This document shows, piece by piece, positions 26,863-36,215 of a stretch of 64,000 bases of DNA (positions are counted from its first letter, which is position 1; each line of letters opens with the position of its first letter). This DNA comes from Methylovorus sp. MM2. GTDB taxonomy: Bacteria > Pseudomonadota > Gammaproteobacteria > Burkholderiales > Methylophilaceae. The translations under genes and the position numbers were made by a program. The stretch covers positions 434,001-498,000 of the forward strand of contig NZ_LXUF01000011.1 in NCBI RefSeq assembly GCF_001648895.1, written 5' to 3'. The notes beneath the pieces are model-generated. The model did no database searches, was not told the DNA's origin, and was given only the letters and a program-made list of their open reading frames with translations.

Positions 26863-27441
26863 ATGGATAAAGATTTCGAATATTTGGGCAGCATTCAGGA
26901 TTACTACGCCGAGCATAAAACGCTACCGTCGTTTGCACTGATTGCACAACTGCTGGGCTTTAAATCAAAGAATGCAGTCACGGCATTAGTCGCAAGGTTC
27001 AGGTTGCAGGGTTTTCTTGATTATGCGCCAGACAAACGCCTGAAACCTGGCAGAAGGTTCTTTGAACGTACCCTAGCCGAGAGCACCGTACAAGCAGGCA
27101 TGCCAACACCAGCATTTGGTGGGCAACCCGAGACCCTCAGCATTGATGATTATTTGGTAGAACGCCCATCCAAGTCGGTGCTCATCACAGTAAGAGGTGA
27201 CTCGATGATTGATGCTGGCATATTCCCCGATGATGTCGTCATCGTAGAAAAACGCCCGATGGCGAATATCGGCGATATCGTCGTCGCGATCATTGATAAC
27301 GAATTTACGCTCAAGACTTTAGGCCGAGAAAACGGCAAGTTTATTCTCATTCCCGCCAATAAAGACTACCCAGTTATTCGCCCCAAAACCGACTTTGAGA
27401 TATTCGGTATCGTCGTAGGTCAGTTCAGGAAATACGGTTAA
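26863..27441 (+). CDS. LexA-family autocleaving repressor (S24)
   Basis: It has 192 residues. The N-terminal winged helix-turn-helix (about 5-65) follows the LexA pattern LPSFALIAQLLGFKSKNAV. The C-terminal S24 domain has a cleavage pair Ala78-Gly79, nucleophile Ser114 (RGDSMIDAGI) and Lys151 (EFTLKTLG). The Ser-Lys interval of 37 residues equals that of E. coli LexA. It should self-cleave on contact with RecA filaments and derepress its targets, including itself, given the SOS-like box in its own promoter. It could be the organism's LexA or a second LexA-like repressor; no umuDC, dinB or recA is nearby. It converges with thiO, overlapping by 4 bp at the 3' ends. Confidence 0.9.
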   Translation: MDKDFEYLGSIQDYYAEHKTLPSFALIAQLLGFKSKNAVTALVARFRLQGFLDYAPDKRLKPGRRFFERTLAESTVQAGMPTPAFGGQPETLSIDDYLVERPSKSVLITVRGDSMIDAGIFPDDVVIVEKRPMANIGDIVVAIIDNEFTLKTLGRENGKFILIPANKDYPVIRPKTDFEIFGIVVGQFRKYG

Positions 27442-28520
27442 ACAGGGTAAGCATAAGCTGAAATATCCAGCTCAGATTGCTGCCCGCTGATTAAATCAGC
27501 CGTGATCTGTGCACTAATAGGTGCCATCGTCAGGCCGTAACGGAAATGACCAGTATTGAGATAGAGATTCTCGATATGTGGATGAGGGGCGATTGTCGGC
27601 AGATTATCAGGTGTACCCGGCCTTAGACCGCTCCAATGCTTGATGATAGGCATCCCCTTTAATTCAGGCATGATCGCTTCCGCCTTATGGCTAATCTCGT
27701 CACGCACTTTTGCAGTAGTTGATGCATCGAAACCTACATCCTCCAGCGTACTGCCCGCTAACAAATAACCATCTTTACGCGGCACCATATAAAAACCATC
27801 ACGGTAGACGATTTGTTCCAGATTCTTTTCAGGTTGATAAAGCAATATCTGCCCACGCATCGGTTTGATATTCAACTTTTGGGCGGTTTCTTTTAATAGC
27901 TCAAAGCTCCACGCACCTGAAGTCACCACAAATTTATCGGCCTTCAATGTCTCCCCGCTTACGGTTTTCCATTCATCTAGGCTTGTGGTTTCTTTCAGGG
28001 GCGTTAATTCAGTATGCTCAAGCAGCGTCACGTGGTTTTTCTCAAGCCAAGCGCGTAAAGCCAGCATGAGATAAGGTGGACGTATCTGACTGACACTAGG
28101 TAGCCATAAAGCATCATCGCCAGTGACTGATTGAATACCAAACGATGAGGCACTCACTGGATGAGCCGAAAAATGATGCCGATCACACCATTGGCGAGCT
28201 ATTTCCACATCAAACGGTGGTAACAATAAAAAACCTGACGGCAACAGGTCAGAATCTATCCCGGTTTCATCCAGTAATCGTTGCGCTATTTCAGGATATA
28301 GGCTGGCACCGGCGAGTGTTAGCGCATTGACCGGTTCCGAATACATCCAGGGTAACAATGGGAATAGAACACCTGCGCCAGCCCATGAAGACTCACCCGA
28401 TGTCTGGCTTGCGATCTTATTACGCTCCACGATCGTCACTTCATAACCGCGCGTTACAAGCTCCATAGCCGTCAGGCAGCCGACAATACCGCCGCCAGCG
28501 ATCACAACACGTTGGCTCAT
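27438..28520 (-). CDS. thiO: Glycine oxidase ThiO
   Basis: FAD-dependent oxidase converting glycine to iminoglycine for thiazole synthesis in the thiamine pathway. It has 360 residues of the DAO fold: N-terminal dinucleotide-binding VIAGGGIVGCLTAMELV with ER at the end of the second strand, then SWAGAGVLFPL and the C-terminal HFRYGLTMAP typical of ThiO. The ATG overlaps the kefB stop by 4 bp. No other thi genes are in view. Confidence 0.88.
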   Translation of the reverse strand: MSQRVVIAGGGIVGCLTAMELVTRGYEVTIVERNKIASQTSGESSWAGAGVLFPLLPWMYSEPVNALTLAGASLYPEIAQRLLDETGIDSDLLPSGFLLLPPFDVEIARQWCDRHHFSAHPVSASSFGIQSVTGDDALWLPSVSQIRPPYLMLALRAWLEKNHVTLLEHTELTPLKETTSLDEWKTVSGETLKADKFVVTSGAWSFELLKETAQKLNIKPMRGQILLYQPEKNLEQIVYRDGFYMVPRKDGYLLAGSTLEDVGFDASTTAKVRDEISHKAEAIMPELKGMPIIKHWSGLRPGTPDNLPTIAPHPHIENLYLNTGHFRYGLTMAPISAQITADLISGQQSELDISAYAYPV

Positions 28521-30490
28521 TTGATACGGCTTAACAATGCTTTTTCTGCACCGGCCAGATCATCAGGCGTTCCCAGCAAGACAACCACATCGCCTTCAGC
28601 AAATACAAAATCCGGTTCTGGCTTAAATGGCTTGAATGTCTGACGACGAATCGACTGTACTTCGACGACGAACTTGGAAAAATCGATATCTTTCAACTTA
28701 CGCCCCAAACAATAAGCTGAAGCCGTGATCGCAACAGAATGTAAACGCGGCTGTGTTTTTTCGATAGGCTCATCGATATCTGACATACCGTGGAAGAAGC
28801 CCCGAAACATCTTATAACGCTCTTCGCGGAACTTACGGATACGTTTGACGACTCGATTGAGCGGCACACCCAGCAAGACCAAGGCATGAGAAGCAAGCAT
28901 AAGACTGCCCTCCAACACTTCAGGCACAACCTCGGTGGCGCCTGCCGCGCGGAATGCTTCCATGTTGGAATCATCAACAGTACGTACGATGACAGGCAAA
29001 CCGGGATAGTTATCTTCGACCACATGCAAGATCTTCATCGCAGAAGGCTCATCGTCATAACTTACGATCAGTGCCTTGGCTCTCGCTGCCCCTGCGGCTT
29101 CAAGCACAACGCGACGACCAGCATCACCATACAGCACGTTTTCACCGGCAGAACCTGCTTCACGTACCCGTGATGGATCAACATCCAGCGCAATGAACGG
29201 AATGCTTTCTTCAGTAAGAAAACGTGCAAGATACTGCCCGCTACGACCAAAACCACAAATAATCACATGGCCGGAAAGCTCTTTACCGATATCTTCAATA
29301 CCATGAATCTGCTTCTCGCGATTCTTCACATAACTACGCGATAAACGCTCACCCAGCCGCTCGTTGTACTGAATAATAAAGGGCGCCACCACCATCGAGA
29401 TCAATGACGCTGCAAGCACGATATGAAAAGCATGACCACTTAAAAGATGATGTTCTGCCCCTAAAGCCAGCACCACAAAACTAAACTCACCAGCCTGAGC
29501 CAACGTCACGCCCGTGCGAATAGCAACCCCTGGCTCGTAACCGAATATTCTGCTCAACACTGCCACCAATGCTGCCTTTAAGGTAACAAAAGCAAATACC
29601 AATAGCAGCACCCAACCGATATTATCAATCAGCGCATGAAAATCCAGCAGCATGCCCACCGTAATGAAAAACAGGCCGAGCAAAATATCGCGGAAAGACG
29701 CAATATCAGATTCCACCTGATAGCGATAACGCGTTTCGGAGATCAGCATGCCCGCAATGAAAGCACCAAGCGCATAAGAAAGGCCGGCCAGTTTGGTCGC
29801 ATACGCCAATATCAAGGTGACCATCAACACATTCATGACAAATAACTCACGGGAACGTTGACGCGCAACCAGATTGAACCAAGGCGTGAGCAAGGCCTTA
29901 CCAAAGGCAAATAAAAAGCCCAGCATCACGGTGGCTTTAAGCATGGAGACTCCCAAAGCCTCTATCAGCGTATCGGTATGCGCCCCCAATGTAGGAATGA
30001 GCACCAGAAGAGGAACAACCGCGATATCCTGAAACAACAGTACGCCAATGGCCAAGCGACCATGCCTTGAATTTAACTCCAAGCCTTCCACTAACATCTT
30101 AGAAACGATCGCAGTTGACGACATCGCCAATGCCCCACCGATCACGAACGAAGCAGCCCAGCTCAAGCCTAGGAAACGACAGACCAAAATGACGATAATC
30201 ATGGTAATAGATACCTGCGCACCGCCAAGGCCGAAAACTGTTTTCCGCATTGCATACAACTGAGTCAGACTGAACTCAAGGCCGATACTAAACATCAGGA
30301 ATACGATGCCGAACTCAGCCAATTCACGATTTGCCTCAGTATCGGGCAAGATACCGAACGTTTTTGGGCCCAGAATCAAACCAACAAGAAAATAAGCCAA
30401 CATCGCAGGCAGCTGAAAAGCCCGAAATAGCGCTACTGCCAGCACTGAGCTAGTAAGCAGGAGGAGGATGGCTGGTAAGGTGTCGTGCAT
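28517..30490 (-). CDS. kefB: CPA2 cation:proton antiporter, KefB-type with TrkA domains
   Basis: Inner-membrane K+ or Na+/H+ antiporter. It has 657 residues: about 12 helices (1-385) with the CPA2 core GLEFSLTQL and ALAMSSTAIV, a RCK_N/TrkA-N domain (about 408-530) with the nucleotide-binding motif VIICGFGRSGQYLAR, and a RCK_C/TrkA-C domain (about 570-655). The architecture fits KefB/KefC-like potassium efflux systems; no KefF/KefG partner is adjacent. Divergent from kdsD. Confidence 0.88.
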   Translation of the reverse strand: MHDTLPAILLLLTSSVLAVALFRAFQLPAMLAYFLVGLILGPKTFGILPDTEANRELAEFGIVFLMFSIGLEFSLTQLYAMRKTVFGLGGAQVSITMIIVILVCRFLGLSWAASFVIGGALAMSSTAIVSKMLVEGLELNSRHGRLAIGVLLFQDIAVVPLLVLIPTLGAHTDTLIEALGVSMLKATVMLGFLFAFGKALLTPWFNLVARQRSRELFVMNVLMVTLILAYATKLAGLSYALGAFIAGMLISETRYRYQVESDIASFRDILLGLFFITVGMLLDFHALIDNIGWVLLLVFAFVTLKAALVAVLSRIFGYEPGVAIRTGVTLAQAGEFSFVVLALGAEHHLLSGHAFHIVLAASLISMVVAPFIIQYNERLGERLSRSYVKNREKQIHGIEDIGKELSGHVIICGFGRSGQYLARFLTEESIPFIALDVDPSRVREAGSAGENVLYGDAGRRVVLEAAGAARAKALIVSYDDEPSAMKILHVVEDNYPGLPVIVRTVDDSNMEAFRAAGATEVVPEVLEGSLMLASHALVLLGVPLNRVVKRIRKFREERYKMFRGFFHGMSDIDEPIEKTQPRLHSVAITASAYCLGRKLKDIDFSKFVVEVQSIRRQTFKPFKPEPDFVFAEGDVVVLLGTPDDLAGAEKALLSRIK

Positions 30491-30594
30491 AAGCGGTTGA
30501 TTTAGGCAAAAATTATGCCGACTTTGATAAAAGTCGCAATAATTTGTCTATCTTTCCTTTATTCGTAAGACATTCCCTTTTATACTTGGCAGGT

Positions 30595-31593
30595 ATGGAA
30601 ACATCAAAATTACAAAAAATAGGCGCTACAAAAGCGCCGATTGAGCTAGCCAAAGAAGTTTTGTTGATTGAGGCGCGTGAAGTCGAAGCGCTAGCCCATA
30701 GATTAGACGAAAACTTCAATCGCGCAATCGACCTCATTTTACAATGCCAAGGCCGTGTTGTGGTGACCGGAATAGGTAAATCCGGCCATATTGGCAATAA
30801 AATCGCAGCGACACTTGCCAGCACTGGCACGCCTGCATTTTTCATGCATCCGGCAGAAGCAAGTCATGGCGATTTAGGCATGATCACGAAAGATGACGTC
30901 GTCCTCGCGCTCTCTAACTCAGGTGAGGCAGATGAGCTATTGACGATCATCCATCCGATCAAGCGCATGGGTGCAAAACTCATCAGCATTACCGGAAACC
31001 CCAAATCTACATTATCCAAAGCGGCGGATGTATTTCTGGATGCGCATGTATCACAAGAAGCCTGTCCACTTGGACTCGCACCGACGGCAAGCACAACAGC
31101 CGCACTGGCACTAGGTGATGCCTTGGCAGTGACCTTGTTGGACTTACGCGGCTTTTCATCCGAGGATTATGCACGATCGCACCCGGGCGGCAGTTTAGGG
31201 CGGCGCCTGCTAGTACGTGTCAAAGACATTATGCGCAAAGGCATCGAGGTGCCTAGCGTAGGTAAAGGCGCATCGCTAAAAGATGGCCTACTCGAAATGT
31301 CGCGTAAAGGTCTAGGCATGACCGCCATTGTTGATGACTCCAACCATCCGGTCGGTGTATTTACCGATGGCGATTTACGTCGTGCATTTGAATCTGGCGT
31401 TGATGTCACCAGCACAACAATATGGGAGGTAATGAACTCAAAACCTGCGAATATTGGTCCTGACCAATTAGCGGTTGATGCAGTGGAGCTCATGGAACAA
31501 AGAAAAATCAGTGCATTGTTAGTCGTAGATGCACAAGGAACATTGGTTGGCGCATTAAATATGCACGACCTGCTTATTGCAAAGGTGGTTTAA
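30595..31593 (+). CDS. kdsD: D-arabinose 5-phosphate isomerase KdsD
   Basis: Cytosolic isomerase (ribulose-5-P to arabinose-5-P), first step of KDO synthesis. It has 332 residues from the ATG at 30595; a TTG 51 bp upstream is in frame but adds a non-homologous hydrophobic stretch. SIS domain (about 30-170) with GIGKSGHIGNKIAATLAS and HPAEASHGDLGM; two CBS domains at about 205-330. TATACT at 30581-30586 is close to the ATG. It begins a long same-strand series ending with ptsI or beyond. Confidence 0.95.
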   Translation: METSKLQKIGATKAPIELAKEVLLIEAREVEALAHRLDENFNRAIDLILQCQGRVVVTGIGKSGHIGNKIAATLASTGTPAFFMHPAEASHGDLGMITKDDVVLALSNSGEADELLTIIHPIKRMGAKLISITGNPKSTLSKAADVFLDAHVSQEACPLGLAPTASTTAALALGDALAVTLLDLRGFSSEDYARSHPGGSLGRRLLVRVKDIMRKGIEVPSVGKGASLKDGLLEMSRKGLGMTAIVDDSNHPVGVFTDGDLRRAFESGVDVTSTTIWEVMNSKPANIGPDQLAVDAVELMEQRKISALLVVDAQGTLVGALNMHDLLIAKVV

Positions 31594-31596
31594 AAA

Positions 31597-32121
31597 GTGA
31601 TCTCTGTAGAAGAACGTGCCAAACGGCTCAAACTCGTGGTATTCGATGTAGACGGCGTCATGACGGATGGCGGTCTGATGTTGTCCGATAATGGTTTGGA
31701 GTCAAAAATATTCCATTCCCAAGATGGCTTGGGCTTAAAGCTATTAAAAGCCAGTGGTGTAGAAATGGCGATCGTGACAGGCCGCACATCGAATGTCGTG
31801 GTCAAACGCGCAGAGAATATCGGCATCACCCATTATCACCAAGGCATTGAGAATAAACTTGAGGCGTTTGACCTCATCCTGAAAGAGACGGGATTCAGCT
31901 ATGAAGAAGCCGCATTTATGGGGGATGATGTCATTGATCTCCCGCCAATGCGAAGAGCAGGCCTTGCTGTCACAGTACCGCATGCAATGCCTTTGGTAAA
32001 AGAGTACGCACATTATGTAACAACGCGTGAAGCAGGCCATGGTGCCGTGCGAGAACTTTGTGAATTGATCATGAAGGCGCAAGGTACATTTGATGCCCAA
32101 ATGGCACAGTTTTTAAAATAA
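31597..32121 (+). CDS. kdsC: KDO-8-phosphate phosphatase KdsC
   Basis: HAD-superfamily phosphatase (C0 type, tetrameric) releasing KDO from KDO-8-P. It has 174 residues from a GTG at 31597, 3 bp after the kdsD stop. The nucleophile motif is VFDVDGVMTDG (Asp pair), then IVTGRTS and MGDDVIDLPPM. It directly follows the isomerase of the same pathway. Confidence 0.95.
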   Translation: MISVEERAKRLKLVVFDVDGVMTDGGLMLSDNGLESKIFHSQDGLGLKLLKASGVEMAIVTGRTSNVVVKRAENIGITHYHQGIENKLEAFDLILKETGFSYEEAAFMGDDVIDLPPMRRAGLAVTVPHAMPLVKEYAHYVTTREAGHGAVRELCELIMKAQGTFDAQMAQFLK

Positions 32122-32139
32122 TATCGGTCAGATTTTTAA

Positions 32140-32931
32140 GTGTACGGACGTTCTACGATTCTTTTTCCTTTGGCGCTTTTAGCGCTATTGGCGTTGCTGA
32201 CATTATGGATTGATCGATCTGTGCAGCCGCCTGAGAAGAAACCGGATGGCAATTCACGGCATGACCCAGACTACATATTGCATGATTTCGTGACATCCAA
32301 AACCGACATCAATGGCAAGCTACAGTACATGCTGGCAGCAACTGAAATGAAACATTACCCGGACGATGACAGCACATCACTCATTCGTCCACGTTTCACG
32401 CAATACGCAACGGATAAGCCTTACACCCAGATCGAAGCACAGCGCGGCACAGTATCCAGCGATGGCGAGGTCGTGGAATTTATGGACAAGGTAAAGGTGG
32501 TACGGCAGGCGTTTAAAGATAGAGGCGAGATGACTGTATTCACTGAGTATCTAAAGGTTTTCCCTAAAACGGATATCGCCACCACCGATAAACCTATTTT
32601 GATTACTCAAGCACCGAATACGGTGATTCATGCCAATGCCATGGTTTATGATAAAAAACGCAAAGTGATCAACCTTTCTCAAAAGGTACGAGTACACTAT
32701 GAAAGGCCAGCGCCTATTGTAGCGCCTGCGAGTGCTAGGTCTGTGAATACAACTAAGTCTGCTAGTAATCCTGTTAATAAAAAGAATAGCCCTGTACCTG
32801 AAAAGGCCAAGCCTAAGGCAGCAGTTAAAAATACGACACCAAACAATGCCAGAACCAAAAAAACAATCCAACCCAATATCCAGCGTAAATCTGCGCTTAA
32901 CCAGCAATACCGGAACTCGGAGACATCATGA
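32140..32931 (+). CDS. lptC: LPS export protein LptC with a long basic tail
   Basis: Bitopic inner-membrane protein that receives LPS from LptB2FG and hands it to LptA. GTG start. One N-terminal helix (about 5-22), then the periplasmic LptC beta-jellyroll (about 45-190; LHDFVTSKTDINGKLQYML, MVYDKKRKVINL). The last 70 residues (about 193-263) are a low-complexity Pro/Lys/Asn-rich tail that normal LptC of about 190 residues lacks. It overlaps lptA by 4 bp. Confidence 0.92.
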   Translation: MYGRSTILFPLALLALLALLTLWIDRSVQPPEKKPDGNSRHDPDYILHDFVTSKTDINGKLQYMLAATEMKHYPDDDSTSLIRPRFTQYATDKPYTQIEAQRGTVSSDGEVVEFMDKVKVVRQAFKDRGEMTVFTEYLKVFPKTDIATTDKPILITQAPNTVIHANAMVYDKKRKVINLSQKVRVHYERPAPIVAPASARSVNTTKSASNPVNKKNSPVPEKAKPKAAVKNTTPNNARTKKTIQPNIQRKSALNQQYRNSETS

Positions 32932-33482
32932 CTAAGTCGTTACATCTTAGCCTGCTAGCTACTTTACTGGCCTTATCTTGCGTAACGGCACATGCTGAAA
33001 AAGCGGATCGCGATAAACCTATCGACCTAGAAGCCGACACAGTCACGGTCAACGATGCCAAAAAGACGAGCACCTACACTGGCAATGTCATCCTTACGCA
33101 GGGTACATTGATTATTCGTGGTGACAAACTGGTCATACGTGAAGATAAAGAAGGTTTTCAGCATAGTACGTCTTATGGCAACCCGACGACCTTCAAGCAG
33201 AAACTTGAGGGGAAAAGTGAGTATATGGAAGGCAGCGCGCAGCGAATCGAATACGATGGCCGTATGGACAAAGTGCAGCTTTACACTAAGGCCTGGGTAA
33301 AACGTGGGGACGATATCGTCCATGGTGATTACATCATGTATGACGCGAATGCAGAATATGCCGAAGTCATCGGTGGCGGCTCTCAGACAGATACCCCATC
33401 GGCACCTAATGGCCGCGTACGTGCTGTCATTCAGCCAAAGAAAAAAGCGGATAGCCCTGTTGCACCTGCGACACCTAACTAA
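32928..33482 (+). CDS. lptA: LPS transport periplasmic protein LptA
   Basis: Periplasmic bridge protein of LPS transport (OstA-like fold). It has 184 residues: signal peptide ending near AHA (about 22-24), then the beta-jellyroll with DLEADTVTVNDAKKTSTYTG and the pattern G(N)VILTQGTLIIRGDKL in the family position. A flexible Lys/Pro-rich C-terminal end follows. It lies between lptC and lptB. Confidence 0.95.
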   Translation: MTKSLHLSLLATLLALSCVTAHAEKADRDKPIDLEADTVTVNDAKKTSTYTGNVILTQGTLIIRGDKLVIREDKEGFQHSTSYGNPTTFKQKLEGKSEYMEGSAQRIEYDGRMDKVQLYTKAWVKRGDDIVHGDYIMYDANAEYAEVIGGGSQTDTPSAPNGRVRAVIQPKKKADSPVAPATPN

Positions 33483-33540
33483 AAGACTTCATCCGAGGAT
33501 GACCCGAATAACCGAATCTATTTGAAGAATATCGCGACAG

Positions 33541-34263
33541 ATGAGTGAGTTGATCGTAGAAGGTTTACGCAAGAAATATAAATCCCGCACCGTCGTGCAG
33601 GATATTTCACTGAGCCTGAAAAGTGGTGAAGTCGTCGGCCTGCTTGGCCCAAATGGCGCGGGTAAGACCACCAGCTTTTATATGATGGTCGGTCTAGTGC
33701 CATTGGATGGCGGAAGGATTTTACTGGATGGCAGGGATCTAAGCCGTTTGCCTATCCACCAGCGCGCGCGCCTCGGTGTTTCCTACCTGCCACAAGAGCC
33801 TTCCATTTTCCGTAAGATGACGGTGGCAGAAAACATCACCGCGATTCTGGAGCTGCAAAAACTCACGCCTGAAGAACAAAGCAAACAGCTGGAATCTCTA
33901 CTAGAAGAGCTCCATATCACGCATATTCGCAATAACATGGGCGTGAGTCTTTCTGGTGGTGAGCGCCGCCGTGTGGAGATTGCACGTTGTCTCGCGACAA
34001 ACCCAAGCTTTATCCTGTTGGATGAACCGTTTGCCGGTATCGACCCGATCGCCGTGCTGGATATTCAGAAAATCATTCGCTTCCTCACCGAAAAAAACAT
34101 TGGTGTATTGATTACCGACCACAATGTACGAGAAACCCTAGGCATCTGCGATAGAGCGTATATTGTAAATGAAGGACGCGTATTCGCAGCAGGCGCGCCC
34201 AGCGAGATCATTCATAACAAGAGCGTGAGAGAAGTCTACCTCGGTAAGGATTTCCGTCTGTAA
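33541..34263 (+). CDS. lptB: LPS export ABC transporter ATPase LptB
   Basis: Cytosolic ATPase of LptB2FG, 240 residues. Walker [11 protein letters not shown] (about 36-45), Q-loop [12 protein letters not shown], signature LSGGERRR, Walker [13 protein letters not shown], and switch His in [10 protein letters not shown]. It powers the LptF/LptG permeases encoded at 1.0-3.2 kb. Confidence 0.97.
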   Translation: MSELIVEGLRKKYKSRTVVQDISLSLKSGEVVGLLGPNGAGKTTSFYMMVGLVPLDGGRILLDGRDLSRLPIHQRARLGVSYLPQEPSIFRKMTVAENITAILELQKLTPEEQSKQLESLLEELHITHIRNNMGVSLSGGERRRVEIARCLATNPSFILLDEPFAGIDPIAVLDIQKIIRFLTEKNIGVLITDHNVRETLGICDRAYIVNEGRVFAAGAPSEIIHNKSVREVYLGKDFRL

Positions 34264-34286
34264 TCAGTGCGTACAGCGGATTAAAA

Positions 34287-35738
34287 ATGAAGCAAAGCTT
34301 ACAACTTAAATTTTCGCAACATTTAGCGCTAACTCCGCAGTTGCAGCAGTCTATCCGCTTGCTGCAACTGTCAACGCAAGAGCTGAATCAAGAGCTGGAA
34401 ACACTCTTGCAAGAAAATCCTTTGCTGGAGCGTGCAAGCAAAAGTGAAGACAGCATCGACCCAGATGCCGAGAATTTCGTTCCTAATGGCAACAACAATA
34501 CGACTGAAGTTGCAGCGCCTGACAATAATGAAGAGCCGCCTCGTCAAGAAGAGATCAGCGATGATTATTTCGAGTTCTCCAATACTGGTCGCTGGGAAGA
34601 AAATAGCGCTGGCAATGATGATGATAACGACTTCAGTTTTCAGGAAGCCATCAAGCCTACGCTTCGCGAGCACCTACTGAGCCAGATTAAGCTGCTGCCC
34701 CTATCTGAGCGTGACCAGACCTTATCCATGCTGCTGGTAGACACCATCAATGACGACGGCTACCTTGAACAGTCATTGGAAGATTTCGCCGCAGGACTCC
34801 CTGAAGAACTTGAGATCGATCTACTGGAGTTACAGACTGCACTCAAACATATCCAACATCTTGATCCGCCAGGTATCGCATCAAGAAACCTTTCAGAATG
34901 CCTCACGCTTCAGTTGGAAGCATTGCCAGAAGATACGCCAAATCTAAAAATCGCCATTGAGGTCACTAAGAGTCATTTACCGCTACTAGCCACACGCGAT
35001 TACGCAAAACTGCGCAAGCTTCTGCAATGCGACGATGAAGTATTGCGTGCGGTACAACAATTGGTGATACAGCTTAATCCACGACCCGGCAGTGAATTCA
35101 CCAGCATCAGCTCCGACCATTACATTCAGCACGAAATCATGGTCAAAAAGTACAAAGGTGTATGGATCGCCAGCCTGAATGACGAAGTCGTGCCTAAGTT
35201 ACGCATCAACCAGCTTTATGCAGGTATTTTGAAACGTAATCGCGATAGCTCCAGTCAATACTTAATGAGCCAGATGCAAGAAGCCAAGTGGATGATCAAG
35301 AATATCCAGCAGCGTTTCTCTACCATATTGCGCGTATCCCAAGCCATCGTAGACCGCCAGCGTAAGTTTTTTGAGCATGGCGAAGTCGCGATGCGCCCAC
35401 TGGTTTTGCGCGAAATCGCAGATGAGCTAGGCTTACACGAATCCACTGTTTCCCGTGTGACTACACGCAAATATATGCTGACCCCGCGTGGTGTGTACGA
35501 GCTTAAATATTTCTTCGGCAGCCATGTCGCTACAGAATCTGGCGGCGCTTGCTCTGCAACGGCAATACGCGCGCTCATTAAGCAGATGGTCGGCGAAGAG
35601 AACCCGAAAAAACCGTTATCAGACAATCAAATTACTGACATTCTAAGTAAGCAAGGCATCATGGTCGCCAGACGGACCATTGCGAAATACCGCGAGTCTC
35701 TTCAGATACCCGCGGCTAACCAGCGTAAATCGCTTTGA
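34287..35738 (+). CDS. rpoN: RNA polymerase sigma-54 factor RpoN
   Basis: It has 483 residues. N-terminal Gln/Leu-rich activator-interacting region (LTPQLQQSIRLLQLST), an acidic low-complexity region II (about 55-120), a core-binding domain, a helix-turn-helix near 385-405 (ELGLHESTVSRVTTRKY), and the RpoN box ARRTIAKYRE near 463-472. It follows lptB by 23 bp as in most proteobacteria. Its presence makes the loss of GAFTGA in both bEBP-like proteins of this window notable. Confidence 0.97.
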   Translation: MKQSLQLKFSQHLALTPQLQQSIRLLQLSTQELNQELETLLQENPLLERASKSEDSIDPDAENFVPNGNNNTTEVAAPDNNEEPPRQEEISDDYFEFSNTGRWEENSAGNDDDNDFSFQEAIKPTLREHLLSQIKLLPLSERDQTLSMLLVDTINDDGYLEQSLEDFAAGLPEELEIDLLELQTALKHIQHLDPPGIASRNLSECLTLQLEALPEDTPNLKIAIEVTKSHLPLLATRDYAKLRKLLQCDDEVLRAVQQLVIQLNPRPGSEFTSISSDHYIQHEIMVKKYKGVWIASLNDEVVPKLRINQLYAGILKRNRDSSSQYLMSQMQEAKWMIKNIQQRFSTILRVSQAIVDRQRKFFEHGEVAMRPLVLREIADELGLHESTVSRVTTRKYMLTPRGVYELKYFFGSHVATESGGACSATAIRALIKQMVGEENPKKPLSDNQITDILSKQGIMVARRTIAKYRESLQIPAANQRKSL

Positions 35739-35769
35739 TTTACGTTTTTATACTGTGAAGGAGTAACTT

Positions 35770-36099
35770 ATGAACCTGCATCTAACCGGTCATCATCTGG
35801 AAGTCACCCCAGCTTTACGCGACTACGTTCAGGGAAAATTAACCCGCATCAGCAACCATTTCGATCACGTGATCGATATCAAGGTCACGTTCAGCGTGGA
35901 AAAGCTGGCGCAGAAGGTTGAAGCGACATTACATGTCCCGGGCAATGATCTACATGCTGAAAGCAGTGACGACAATATGTACAGCGCGATCGACACGCTG
36001 GCGGACAAGTTGGATCGACAGGTGGTCAAACATAAGGAAAAGATCAGTAACCATCACAAGATCAATGGTGCCCTTAAACATCAGCAGGCAGCTGAATAA
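35770..36099 (+). CDS. hpf: Ribosome hibernation promoting factor (short HPF)
   Basis: It has 109 residues of the HPF/RaiA fold (MNLHLTGHHLEVTPALRDYV; THE-like core ATLHVPGNDLHAES), which binds the 30S decoding centre and promotes ribosome inactivation in stationary phase. It lacks the long C-terminal domain of long HPF. A strong AAGGAG lies 8 bp before the ATG. It is directly after rpoN. Confidence 0.95.
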   Translation: MNLHLTGHHLEVTPALRDYVQGKLTRISNHFDHVIDIKVTFSVEKLAQKVEATLHVPGNDLHAESSDDNMYSAIDTLADKLDRQVVKHKEKISNHHKINGALKHQQAAE

Positions 36100-36215
36100 A
36101 TAGCGTTAGAACCTTGCCCATTGCCAGCACATGTTAGCTCTATATAAAAATAGCCGCTTGATGTCTTGTGTGCTCGCAATCGGGCGATCCATGCCCTTAT
36201 TAGGCGGTTTATATC

